From Muribaculaceae bacterium (GTDB taxonomy: Bacteria > Pseudomonadota > Alphaproteobacteria > Rs-D84): a stretch of DNA of 11,702 nucleotides. The notes under the pieces are model-generated. The model had not been told where the DNA came from. It made no database searches and worked only from the letters and a program-made list of their open reading frames with translations. Shown piece by piece: positions 5,576 to 11,280 of the stretch. Position numbers and translations under genes: made by a program. How positions within the stretch are numbered: position 1 is the stretch's first letter; each line of letters starts with the position of its first letter. The stretch covers positions 1-11,702 of the forward strand of contig JAMPEH010000054.1 of NCBI GenBank assembly GCA_023665245.1, in the 5' to 3' direction.

Positions 5576-6170
5576 CAAAGACGATTTTAAATGTAAATTT
5601 TGCTTAACAACTGCAGTAACTTTTTTTATTGCCGGTCTTATTTTGTTTTTTATTAAAACTCCTCTCGGAATATTGTTTTTATTGATTTCCGGAGGGTTTA
5701 ATTTGTACTTAAACAAAAAATATCCGGATTTTATAAAATCAATCGTTGACAAGCAACAAAAAACCCATGCCGGAGCATGGGTCAAAAGGTTTAATATTGT
5801 TCATATTCAAGGCGTAAAATTTGCCGATTATCAACAAAAACTCTCTTGTGTAATCTCGAATGATTACATTGTTTTTTCTGATTCCGATAAAGAACTTTTA
5901 AAAATTGAGTTCGATAAAATCGAAAATGTCATGGTTTTAGAGGAAATCGAACAAACTCAAAAAAATAAATCTGTTATTGCAAGGGCAATCGTCGGCGGTT
6001 TGTTGCTCGGTGGCGTCGGAGCAATCGTCGGAGGTATCTCCGGAGCGACTCCGACATTACAATCAAATAAAAAATATTTTCTTGAAATCTCAATCCCCGA
6101 GAATGAAAAAATCATATTAACAACCGATAATAATTCAATAAAGGAAATTAAAAAGACTATCACAAAATAA
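5559..6170 (+). CDS. Two-TM membrane protein with glycine-zipper segment, candidate superinfection-exclusion protein
   Basis: I start at the ATG at 5559 because GGAG lies 6 bases upstream; an earlier in-frame ATG sits inside the repressor gene without a ribosome binding site. The 203-residue product has two closely spaced membrane spans (about 16-32 and 36-52). A soluble region follows (about 75-135) with strand-rich IVFSDSDKELLKIEFDKIEN, like the PH-like domains of some small prophage proteins. Next comes a glycine-rich stretch at 142-163 (VGGLLLGGVGAIVGG) and a strand-rich end. Proteins of this general shape are frequent in prophages beside the repressor. Because it would be made in the lysogen, a role in blocking related phages at the membrane is plausible but unproven. 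A strong hairpin lies inside the gene at 5763-5782. Confidence 0.75.
   Translation: MLIKINKDDFKCKFCLTTAVTFFIAGLILFFIKTPLGILFLLISGGFNLYLNKKYPDFIKSIVDKQQKTHAGAWVKRFNIVHIQGVKFADYQQKLSCVISNDYIVFSDSDKELLKIEFDKIENVMVLEEIEQTQKNKSVIARAIVGGLLLGGVGAIVGGISGATPTLQSNKKYFLEISIPENEKIILTTDNNSIKEIKKTITK
5758..5782 (-). terminator. Terminator-like hairpin on the minus strand inside the membrane-protein gene
   Basis: ACCCATGC-CGGA-GCATGGGT (5763-5782) is a perfect 8-bp hairpin with a 4-base loop. Read on the minus strand it is followed by a run of T (5762-5758), the form of a Rho-independent terminator. On the plus strand there is no T run. It would stop antisense transcription coming from the integrase side before it reaches the operators. 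Confidence 0.45.
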
Positions 6171-6183
6171 AATAAGGCTTTCA

Positions 6184-7773
6184 ATGGTTAGACAAAAATG
6201 TTTAATTTATACTCGCGTTAGTTCGGACGAACAACGTCAAAAAGGATATTCCCTCGATTTTCAACATAAAGAGGAGATTTCATATTGTCATGCTCGCGGA
6301 CTTGAAATCGTGAAACATTATTCCGAATCACATACCGCAAAAATTCCGGGACGTCCAGCATTTAATGAGATGTTAGCATACGCCAAACGATATAAAATAA
6401 AACATCTCGTATTTTTAAAGAATGACCGAGCGTCTCGAAACCCTGTTGACTCTGCAACATTGTCATTTTTGGCGGAACATCAAGGATTTAATGTTCATTT
6501 AATACAAGATAATCTTGTTTTATGTGAAAATTCAAAACCTCAAGACTTTTTAATTTTTGAAATAAACAACGGATTCTCGAATCTTTATTCTCGAAACTTA
6601 TCCCTTGAGGTTTCCTCCAAAATGAGAGAAAAAGCGGAGCAGGGTTATTATCCGTCCCATGCCATGGTCGGTTACAAGACAATAAGAATCCGAAAACGCT
6701 CTTACTTGGTTATTGATGAGGAAAAAGCACCATTCATCAAAGATATTTTTAATCTATACGCAACCGGCAATTATTCATATTCGACGCTTGCGGCTGAAAT
6801 GAGACGTCGCGGATTCCAAATTTCGCCATGTGTAAAATGCGGAAAATCTCATATTGAAAAAATACTCAAAAATCCGGTTTACATGGGGGATTTTATATGG
6901 AAAGGAAAAAGATACTTCAACGGAAAACATCAACCGATAATTTCCGCCGAATTGTATTATATTTGTCAAAAGGTTATAAAAGAAAAAACAACAACAGTAA
7001 AGGTTAAAAAAATGAATTTTATATTTTCGGGTTTTATAAAATGTTCTCATTGCGGTTGCTCTCTTGTCGGAGAACTCAAAAAGGGTAAATATGTTTATTA
7101 TCATTGCACCGGAAATCGCGGCGGAGATTGTAAACGTTTAACATATCTCAAAGAAAAACACGCCGAGGAAATGTTTTTAAATCTCTTAAAATCTTTTGTT
7201 GTAACCGGTCGCGGAATGGAGATTATTCAAAATCAAATTAAACAACAAATTGAAACCGAGAATTTATACAACGCGGAACAAATAAAAGAAACTCAAAAAG
7301 AAATCGACATTTTAAATAATCGATTAAGTAAAATGTTTGATATGTACCTCGACGGAAACTTGGAGGAGAAAATTTACGACAAAAAAAGAGATGAGTTTCA
7401 AGACAAACTCAATACATTAAATTTAAAATTATCGAGATTGAACACATCAACTGCAGATGTTCTCGAATTTTCAAGAAAAATACTCGAACTTTTTAAAAAC
7501 GCACCGGAACTGTATTTGAGCGGGTCCGTTGAAAACAAGCGAGATTTTATAAATCTTGTATGCTCGAACTTTTTATATGACGGCGAAAACCTCGAAATAA
7601 ATATAAAAGAGGCACTTCAACCTTTAGTTAAAATTGCCTCTTTATTAAATGGTGGAGCAAAAGGGGCGAAACTCGAACTTTTAATCAAAGATTATATTAA
7701 AGTTATAAAAACCCCTCAAACCGCCGTAATTATTCATTTAATAGACAATATAAACCGAGAAAAAGCGGCATAA
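6184..7773 (+). CDS. Large serine recombinase (phage-type integrase), 529 aa
   Basis: This enzyme should integrate and excise the element by recombining attP with attB. The catalytic domain (1 to about 145) opens with YTRVSSDEQ, where Ser13 is the expected nucleophile and Arg11 its partner. LKNDRASRN at 79-86 supplies the further active-site arginines (82 and 85). A recombinase domain spans about 155-268 (with LKNPVYMGDF at 228-237). A zinc ribbon uses C287, C290, C308 and C316. A coiled coil at about 345-425 is the usual regulator of directionality. A helical tail ends at 529. An extra CVKC at 216-219 is less common. The start has only AAGG 7 bases upstream, so expression is probably modest. 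It follows the membrane-protein gene by 13 bases. No recombination directionality factor is recognisable. Confidence 0.93.
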   Translation: MVRQKCLIYTRVSSDEQRQKGYSLDFQHKEEISYCHARGLEIVKHYSESHTAKIPGRPAFNEMLAYAKRYKIKHLVFLKNDRASRNPVDSATLSFLAEHQGFNVHLIQDNLVLCENSKPQDFLIFEINNGFSNLYSRNLSLEVSSKMREKAEQGYYPSHAMVGYKTIRIRKRSYLVIDEEKAPFIKDIFNLYATGNYSYSTLAAEMRRRGFQISPCVKCGKSHIEKILKNPVYMGDFIWKGKRYFNGKHQPIISAELYYICQKVIKEKTTTVKVKKMNFIFSGFIKCSHCGCSLVGELKKGKYVYYHCTGNRGGDCKRLTYLKEKHAEEMFLNLLKSFVVTGRGMEIIQNQIKQQIETENLYNAEQIKETQKEIDILNNRLSKMFDMYLDGNLEEKIYDKKRDEFQDKLNTLNLKLSRLNTSTADVLEFSRKILELFKNAPELYLSGSVENKRDFINLVCSNFLYDGENLEINIKEALQPLVKIASLLNGGAKGAKLELLIKDYIKVIKTPQTAVIIHLIDNINREKAA

Positions 7774-7842
7774 ATTCTCTTTACAAAACTTTAAAAATGG
7801 ACTTTTTTTCAAAGTTTTTAACGGAACCGCTTTTTTATTTTT
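7760..7842 (+). terminator. Compound terminator after the integrase
   Basis: AAAAAGCGG at 7760-7768 (the last codons of the integrase) pairs perfectly with CCGCTTTTT at 7827-7835. Inside it, AAAACTTTAAAAA (7785-7797) pairs with 7803-7818 around a TGGAC loop. The outer stem is followed by TTTTTTATTTTT. The nested stems with a U-rich tail fit a Rho-independent terminator, though the long outer loop weakens the case. Confidence 0.5.
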
Positions 7843-8070
7843 CAACTTAACAATTTTTTTGTTTTTATTTTTTGTGCAATCCATGATTATTTCAAGAAAA
7901 AAACAATTTTGTATAATTATTTTTTTAAATTTTGTTTAACAAATAAGACTTAACAACTTTTCCGAACTTTAATCCTCTTTAAAACCTTGAAAATAGTATA
8001 TTTTAGAATATTGATGTTGAAAATTATTTTTTCGTTTATTTAACAAGTAACGAAAGAGGAAAACCAATAA
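7843..8070. other. AT-rich intergenic stretch, no gene seen
   Basis: No open frame with a ribosome binding site is visible on either strand. A TATAAT stands at 7912-7917 without a good -35. An inverted repeat TTCGTT-N12-AACGAA at 8031-8054 has the outer arms of the element's operator but four extra bases in the middle, so it may be a relaxed copy. This may be the leader or promoter region of the GC-rich segment that follows, or part of the attachment site. Confidence 0.35.
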
Positions 8071-8290
8071 GAGAGAGGACTCTCCGGAGGTCGCGAAATT
8101 TTTTCAAAATCGAATTGGAAAAAATTCGGGCAGTGCAAACGTGCCGGCGTGCGGGACAACAACCCCCGTCCGTTTTCAAACTCGGGACAGTACCTTTTGA
8201 CCGAAAACCCCAGCCATTATTGAATTTTGGCGATTGCGTCTTTTTTCTTTTAAAGGGGTTTGATGTAGGTCTCCCGGTCCGGGATTCGAC
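8071..8290. other. GC-rich island of unknown nature (candidate structured RNA or attP region)
   Basis: By hand count this 220-bp block is about 49% GC (about 62% at 8131-8190), while its flanks are very AT-rich. It has several short inverted repeats: GAGA-GGAC-TCTC (8073-8084), CGAATT-GGAAAA-AATTCG (8111-8128) and TCCCGG-T-CCGGGA (8272-8284). No open frame in it has both a normal start and a ribosome binding site. CGGAGGTCGCGA at 8085-8096 exactly repeats the leader of the repressor gene. It lies downstream of the integrase, where serine integrases often have their attP. It could be a non-coding RNA, an attachment region or a decayed gene; I cannot decide between these. Confidence 0.4.
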
Positions 8291-8297
8291 GTATAAA

Positions 8298-8336
8298 TTA
8301 CATTTGATTTTTCGATGTTAAAAAATCAAATTGTAA
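8298..8336 (+). terminator. Long AT-rich hairpin, possible terminator of an upstream transcript
   Basis: TTACATTTGATTTTT (8298-8312) pairs with AAAAATCAAATTGTAA (8321-8336) apart from one bulged base, around a loop of about 8 bases. It lies just beyond the GC-rich island and is followed within 15 bases by TTTTTTATTTTTT. It could end a short RNA from the island, or act as DNA through the TTTGATTT-N12-AAATCAAA dyad within it. Confidence 0.4.
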
Positions 8337-8387
8337 ACCTTTGTAAATCTTTTTTATTTTTTGATTTCTTAACACTTGAAAATCAAA
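8303..8387. repeat. Two identical-geometry dyads TTTGATTT-N12-AAATCAAA
   Basis: TTTGATTT occurs at 8303-8310 and 8360-8367, and AAATCAAA at 8323-8330 and 8380-8387. The two dyads therefore have the same 12-base spacer and centres 57 bp apart. The second overlaps the -35 of the rightward early promoter. They may be binding sites for a second regulator of the nine-gene operon. Confidence 0.5.
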
Positions 8388-8403
8388 AATATAAATATAT
8401 AAT
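8376..8403 (+). promoter_or_regulatory. Promoter of the rightward nine-gene operon
   Basis: TTGAAA at 8376-8381, a 16-base spacer and a perfect TATAAT at 8398-8403. The leader before the first gene is about 50 bases. The element's operator begins at the last base of the -10, which implies repression in the lysogen. Confidence 0.72.
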
Positions 8404-8418
8404 GTTAATAGATTAACG
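8403..8418. promoter_or_regulatory. Operator copy at the rightward early promoter
   Basis: TGTTAATAGATTAACG differs from the CGTTAA-N4-TTAACG core in one base. It starts on the final T of the -10 and covers the start point. It places the nine-gene operon under the same regulator as the leftward replication operon. Confidence 0.65.
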
Positions 8419-8460
8419 AAAACATTAACGCAATAATTAAAAAAAAGAAAGGCGGCAACA

Positions 8461-8631
8461 ATGCAAAGAATAATCATCAAAACGGACAAAGATTTCGACG
8501 GATATGCAATCGGCATATTTGAGCAAAAGGACGGAACATTCCAAGCATTAACGCCCACAATCTCAAAAGAATTTAAAACTCTTGCCGGTGCAAAAAGATT
8601 TTTAGAAAAACGCGGTTATAAAGTAGCATAA
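8461..8631 (+). CDS. Small unknown protein (56 aa), first gene of the rightward operon
   Basis: The 56-codon frame begins with ATG at 8461 behind AAAGGCGG and ends in TAA at 8629-8631. The product begins MQRIIIKTDKDFDGYAIGIF and looks like two or three short strands followed by a basic helix (LAGAKRFLEKRGYKVA). This beta-alpha layout is common in tiny phage proteins but names no family. It lies about 50 bases downstream of a strong promoter with a repressor operator, so it should be the first protein made when repression lifts. Confidence 0.72.
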   Translation: MQRIIIKTDKDFDGYAIGIFEQKDGTFQALTPTISKEFKTLAGAKRFLEKRGYKVA

Positions 8632-8651
8632 TAACAAAAGGAGAAAAAACA

Positions 8652-8828
8652 ATGGCAACTCAAGAACAACTCAAAAAATATATTCAAGCCGGCGGCGAGG
8701 AAATTATTTATCATGGAGAATATGCCGGAGTCTTGGTTGATTTGCAACCATTGACCGACGGGACCGTTTGCGGGATTTACAGATTCAAAGGCGGCGAATG
8801 TATCGGGAGTAAAGCATTAAAAATATAA
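8652..8828 (+). CDS. Small unknown protein (58 aa)
   Basis: AAAGGAG lies 8 bases before the ATG at 8652, and the frame ends in TAA at 8826-8828. The product starts with a helix (MATQEQLKKYIQAGGEE) and continues with strand-forming, glycine-rich sequence (YAGVLVDLQPL, then GIYRFKGGECIGSKALKI). It has two Cys, at 40 and 50. It could be a small alpha-beta fold that binds a partner protein, as many phage early takeover proteins do, but there is no direct evidence. It lies 20 bases after the previous gene and 11 before the next. Confidence 0.72.
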   Translation: MATQEQLKKYIQAGGEEIIYHGEYAGVLVDLQPLTDGTVCGIYRFKGGECIGSKALKI

Positions 8829-8839
8829 AAGGAGACAAT

Positions 8840-9040
8840 ATGATATTTACCGAACAACAAAAAGCGGGACAAATAAATTTATTATTCAAGAAATACGGGA
8901 GTAAAGAGAATGTTTACAAGGCTCTTGAAATAGGAATGGAGAGAGCAAAACAAGCCGAGGACAAATTAACGGTTCAAAAATTCTCCGAATTGATTTCATA
9001 TTTTGATAGAGAACATGGCGTTTTTAGTTTACCGAATTAA
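8840..9040 (+). CDS. Small helical protein (66 aa), unknown function
   Basis: AAAAGGAG lies 5 bases before the ATG. The product is charged and mostly helical: QQKAGQINLLFKKYGSKENV (6-25), then a long Lys/Glu-rich helix, and a short aromatic tail (ISYFDREHGVFSLPN). There are no Cys residues and no membrane span. It is the third gene of the operon. No family recognised. Confidence 0.72.
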   Translation: MIFTEQQKAGQINLLFKKYGSKENVYKALEIGMERAKQAEDKLTVQKFSELISYFDREHGVFSLPN

Positions 9041-9063
9041 AATTAAATAAAGGAATACGCAAA

Positions 9064-9210
9064 ATGAACAAAGAAAGACAAAAGAGCAAAGAACAATTAC
9101 AAACACAAATAATCCTTGGTTTGTTAGATGTAATAAAGACAAATAATATAAAACTCCCCGACGCCTTAAAATATAAAATAAATGCGTTGAGGGTTTTATT
9201 TGAGGAGTAA
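9064..9210 (+). CDS. Small basic protein (48 aa), unknown function
   Basis: The 48-codon frame starts at ATG 9064 with AAAGGA 9 bases upstream and ends in TAA at 9208-9210. The product begins with a basic, Gln-rich stretch (MNKERQKSKEQLQTQ) followed by amphipathic helices (IILGLLDVIK and YKINALRVLFEE). It looks like a small helical bundle, perhaps a dimer. The next gene's GAGGAG ribosome binding site overlaps its last codons, which indicates coupled translation. No family recognised. Confidence 0.62.
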   Translation: MNKERQKSKEQLQTQIILGLLDVIKTNNIKLPDALKYKINALRVLFEE

Positions 9211-9215
9211 AGAAA

Positions 9216-9371
9216 ATGGCGACAAAAGAACAGTTACTTACATGGGAACTCAACTTCGCAAAACATACAATAAAAGAACTTGAGAAAAAACTCGAAATAA
9301 AAGATTTACGAATCAATGAATTAAGAGAAAAATTAAGAAGTATAAGAACGGAGGACAAACAATGCAAATAA
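9216..9371 (+). CDS. Coiled-coil microprotein (51 aa)
   Basis: The frame from ATG at 9216 (GAGGAG 8 bases upstream) to TAA at 9369-9371 encodes 51 residues. From about residue 10 to 45 it has regular heptad spacing of Leu/Ile (HTIKELEKKLEIKDLRINEL and onward), so a coiled coil is likely. It probably dimerises or docks onto a larger coiled-coil partner. Its end overlaps the next gene's start by 10 bases, with the next gene's GGAGG inside it. A long minus-strand frame at 9029-9379 is a shadow. Confidence 0.65.
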   Translation: MATKEQLLTWELNFAKHTIKELEKKLEIKDLRINELREKLRSIRTEDKQCK

Positions 9372-9895
9372 TCGAACATGAGGACGAAATCTCAATCCGA
9401 ATCGAGTTTTATATACATCGGGTTATTTACAAAACAAAACACATAATAAAAGTGATGTTCAATCACAACGACAACGCAATTTTTAATCACAAATTGCAAA
9501 TTGTCGAGGAACTCGACGAGAGCAGTTTCCAATTAAAAGGACGCAAAAAAGATATTATAAAAGCGTGGAGCAAGGTTGACGAGAGGTTTATCGAGATTTA
9601 TAAAAACCTCTACCCCCGCGGCGGAATCCGCAAGAATGCCGGACGCCCTCAAGGTTCAAGAACGGATAAAACCGAACGCCTCGAGGTTTGCATAACCAAA
9701 GAGGAAAAACAATATTTAATCGAGTGTCTCGAATCTTTCCGCCGTCAAAAACTTTTTATTGAACAGTTCCCGGAGGAGGCAAAAAGAATAAATCCTCAAT
9801 TACTGCCGCAAGCGGCGGAGGCGGCAATATTAAGCGGTAAAATAAAAGTTAAATCCTTGAGTCAAATTCCGGAACGTGCGGAGGACAAAGAATGA
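9362..9895 (+). CDS. Phage-type protein with a GGIRKNAGRPQG motif (177 aa)
   Basis: CGGAGG lies 9 bases before the ATG. The product seems to have two parts. Residues 1 to about 82 are a strand- and helix-rich region that begins acidic. Residues 87-98 hold GGIRKNAGRPQG, an AT-hook-like basic motif seen in many small phage and mobile-element DNA-associated proteins. It is followed by ERLEVCITKEEKQYLIECLE, which resembles the start of a ribbon-helix-helix fold, and then helices to the end. A DNA-binding regulator or packaging/recombination accessory is plausible. This rests on the motif, not on a full family match. It overlaps the next gene by 4 bases (ATGA). Confidence 0.75.
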   Translation: MQIIEHEDEISIRIEFYIHRVIYKTKHIIKVMFNHNDNAIFNHKLQIVEELDESSFQLKGRKKDIIKAWSKVDERFIEIYKNLYPRGGIRKNAGRPQGSRTDKTERLEVCITKEEKQYLIECLESFRRQKLFIEQFPEEAKRINPQLLPQAAEAAILSGKIKVKSLSQIPERAEDKE

Positions 9896-10122
9896 GAGAA
9901 CAAATTCAAGAAATAATTAACATTCTTGAACGCGGCGAAAATCTCCCTTGCGGGTTTGACCGTTGCACCGTCGGAGGGAAAATTGTTTCGATGTGCTATG
10001 ACGAGATAACGGACCGCGGTCGAACGTGTATGTTAAAACAAAGGAATCTCGCAATTTTTAAGTTAAAAAGTTTAGTAAATAATGCCTCAAATGGGTTAAA
10101 TAATAAAAAGGAGGAAAAATGA
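9892..10122 (+). CDS. Small four-Cys protein (76 aa), unknown function
   Basis: Starts at an ATGA overlap with the preceding stop, with GGAGG 7 bases upstream. An N-terminal helix (MREQIQEIINILERGE) leads into LPCGFDRCTVGG with C20 and C25, then single Cys at 35 and 47, a set that could hold one metal ion. The C-terminal third is a basic helix ending in an Asn/Lys-rich tail. It ends in an ATGA overlap with the next gene, so translation is coupled on both sides. No family recognised. Confidence 0.7.
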   Translation: MREQIQEIINILERGENLPCGFDRCTVGGKIVSMCYDEITDRGRTCMLKQRNLAIFKLKSLVNNASNGLNNKKEEK

Positions 10123-10610
10123 ATCAAAATATAAAAGTTTCAACAACTGCAGACGCGAAACAAAAAGAAATAAAAACGGCGGAAGATTTTAAAAAGGCAA
10201 TTCAAGAGGATTTCGAGAAAAATTTTTATAAGACAATAGCGGCTCCGGATAATATCGAGGCGTTTAAACAGACTTTAACAAAACGGATTCAAGAATACAA
10301 AATAACTCGCGGCAATGGTCCGGACGGTTCCTTATATTACCATGATTGTAACGAGTGCTTGTTTCTTGGCGGTTTTATTGATTGCGATATAAACGAACAA
10401 TCCGTTTTAAATGTTAATTATTTCGATTTATACGCTCATAAAAGAGAGAATCGCCTCGAATTGATTTCTCGTTACGGAGATAGTGTCAACGATTACATAT
10501 CATTTACGCTATTTTATGAAAACGGAAAAATCATTCATAATCCGACGATTCAAAGAATATCAAGCATAAACGAGGCTTTTAAAAGATACCTCAAAACGGA
10601 GGTTAAATAA
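10119..10610 (+). CDS. Unknown acidic/aromatic protein (163 aa)
   Basis: AAAAAGGAGG lies 5 bases before the ATG. After a polar start, residues 20-60 are helical (EDFKKAIQEDFEKNFYK). A central block follows with GPDGSLYYHDCNECLFLGGFIDCDIN (about 67-92), holding three Cys and several acidic residues. The rest alternates strands rich in Tyr and Phe with short turns and ends in a basic helix. The central acidic/Cys block could be a metal or ligand site. The gene overlaps the next by 1 base (TAATG). I do not recognise the family. Confidence 0.75.
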   Translation: MNQNIKVSTTADAKQKEIKTAEDFKKAIQEDFEKNFYKTIAAPDNIEAFKQTLTKRIQEYKITRGNGPDGSLYYHDCNECLFLGGFIDCDINEQSVLNVNYFDLYAHKRENRLELISRYGDSVNDYISFTLFYENGKIIHNPTIQRISSINEAFKRYLKTEVK

Positions 10611-10969
10611 TGAGTAAAAAAGCGGATTTAATCGTATGGTTTGATTCAAAAACCGGTGAGGCAATGCCGGAAGAAAAACAAAAAGAATTTATAAACGAGG
10701 TTCAAAATGTAGCGGGAAAATACAACTTCGATTTTTACATGAGCGGTTCTCCGGAATCTGTCAATAATATGTTTAAAAATCTTGAAAAAGAGGGTTATTT
10801 TCAAGACATGGAAAATCCTTGTTTAACTTGCTCCGACGGGATAAACGATTGTAAAAAATGCAAGGATTACAAGAATTGCAAATATGAGATTAACGGTTGT
10901 GATTTTTGCAAATGTGAAGAAAAAGAGGATTTCGAGAAATGGGCGGAACAACAAACAAAAACAAAATAA
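10610..10969 (+). CDS. Protein with C-terminal eight-Cys cluster (119 aa)
   Basis: CGGAGG lies 8 bases before the ATG. The N-terminal 65 residues look like a small alpha-beta domain (ADLIVWFDSKTG, then a helix and NFDFYMSG). The C-terminal part packs Cys at 71, 74, 81, 84, 90, 97, 100 and 102, as CLTC, CKKC, a single Cys, then CDFCKC. This could bind two zinc ions or Fe-S clusters. There is no signal peptide, so disulfide use is unlikely. Its acidic Glu/Asp/Lys-rich tail overlaps the start of the last gene by 31 bases. Possible roles are a protein-interaction or nucleic-acid-binding module. No family recognised. Confidence 0.75.
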   Translation: MSKKADLIVWFDSKTGEAMPEEKQKEFINEVQNVAGKYNFDFYMSGSPESVNNMFKNLEKEGYFQDMENPCLTCSDGINDCKKCKDYKNCKYEINGCDFCKCEEKEDFEKWAEQQTKTK

Positions 10970-11196
10970 TTCTTGATTTTTGCCAAGAAAAAATCTCGGT
11001 TATGGACTTTGAATTTTACGCCCGGATAATATATGAATGGTTCTTTTCTAAAAAATACGACCTCGAGATTAAAATTCCCCGGGAGGGTTTCAAGATTACC
11101 GGAAATTTGTCCTTAATGTCGGAGGCGGCGGAATCCGTTTATAAATACCTAATTAAGCGGCAAGCAATCAACAATATTTACTTGATAAAAAAATAA
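10939..11196 (+). CDS. Unknown protein (85 aa), last gene of the rightward operon
   Basis: The ATG at 10939 lies inside the preceding gene with GAGG 10 bases upstream. The only later in-frame ATG near the start (about codon 22) has no ribosome binding site, so I keep the longer form. The product carries aromatic-rich helices (MDFEFYARIIYEWFFSKKYD), a strand pair (LEIKIPREGFKITGNL) and a C-terminal helix with a basic end. It is soluble, with no Cys cluster. Its stop codon overlaps the left arm of the operon's terminator. No family recognised. Confidence 0.68.
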   Translation: MGGTTNKNKIILDFCQEKISVMDFEFYARIIYEWFFSKKYDLEIKIPREGFKITGNLSLMSEAAESVYKYLIKRQAINNIYLIKK

Positions 11197-11227
11197 CCGG
11201 TTACAATTTGCAACCGGTTTTTTCTTT
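11195..11227 (+). terminator. Rho-independent terminator of the rightward operon
   Basis: AACCGGTT at 11195-11202 pairs with AACCGGTT at 11212-11219 around a 9-base loop (the inner CAA/TTG may extend it with one mismatch), followed by TTTTTTCTTT. The left arm overlaps the TAA of the last gene. This is a clear intrinsic terminator. Confidence 0.85.
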
Positions 11228-11260
11228 GACAAAAAATTTAAAAAATTTTGCCGCGTTATT

Positions 11261-11280
11261 TTCGTTAATGAATTAACGAA
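11261..11280. promoter_or_regulatory. Distal operator copy
   Basis: TTCGTTAATGAATTAACGAA is a full match to the operator core CGTTAA-N4-TTAACG with extended arms. It stands 33 bases beyond the terminator. TTGACA at 11226-11231 lies upstream, but no -10 follows at the right distance, so its target promoter is unclear. Confidence 0.65.

Noticed and set aside
8098..8223. 41-codon frame starting at ATT behind GGAGG
   Set aside because: ATT starts are very rare and there is no family resemblance; kept only as part of the finding on the 12-base repeat.
8262..8295. tRNA 3'-end look-alike on the minus strand (TCGAATCCCGG followed by ACCGGGA)
   Set aside because: No D or anticodon arm and no matching acceptor 5' strand could be found; the match is mainly the TCCCGG-T-CCGGGA palindrome.
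8115..8321. 68-residue plus-strand open frame across the GC-rich island
   Set aside because: No ribosome binding site at its ATG, its end runs into the AT-rich hairpin, and its composition shifts abruptly; better explained by GC-rich non-coding DNA.
8298..8558. 86-residue minus-strand frame over the rightward promoter
   Set aside because: Covers the promoter, operator and start of a well-supported plus-strand gene; no ribosome binding site.
9029..9379. 116-residue minus-strand open frame
   Set aside because: It is the complement of three well-supported plus-strand genes, with Phe/Leu/Ser-rich shadow composition and no ribosome binding site.
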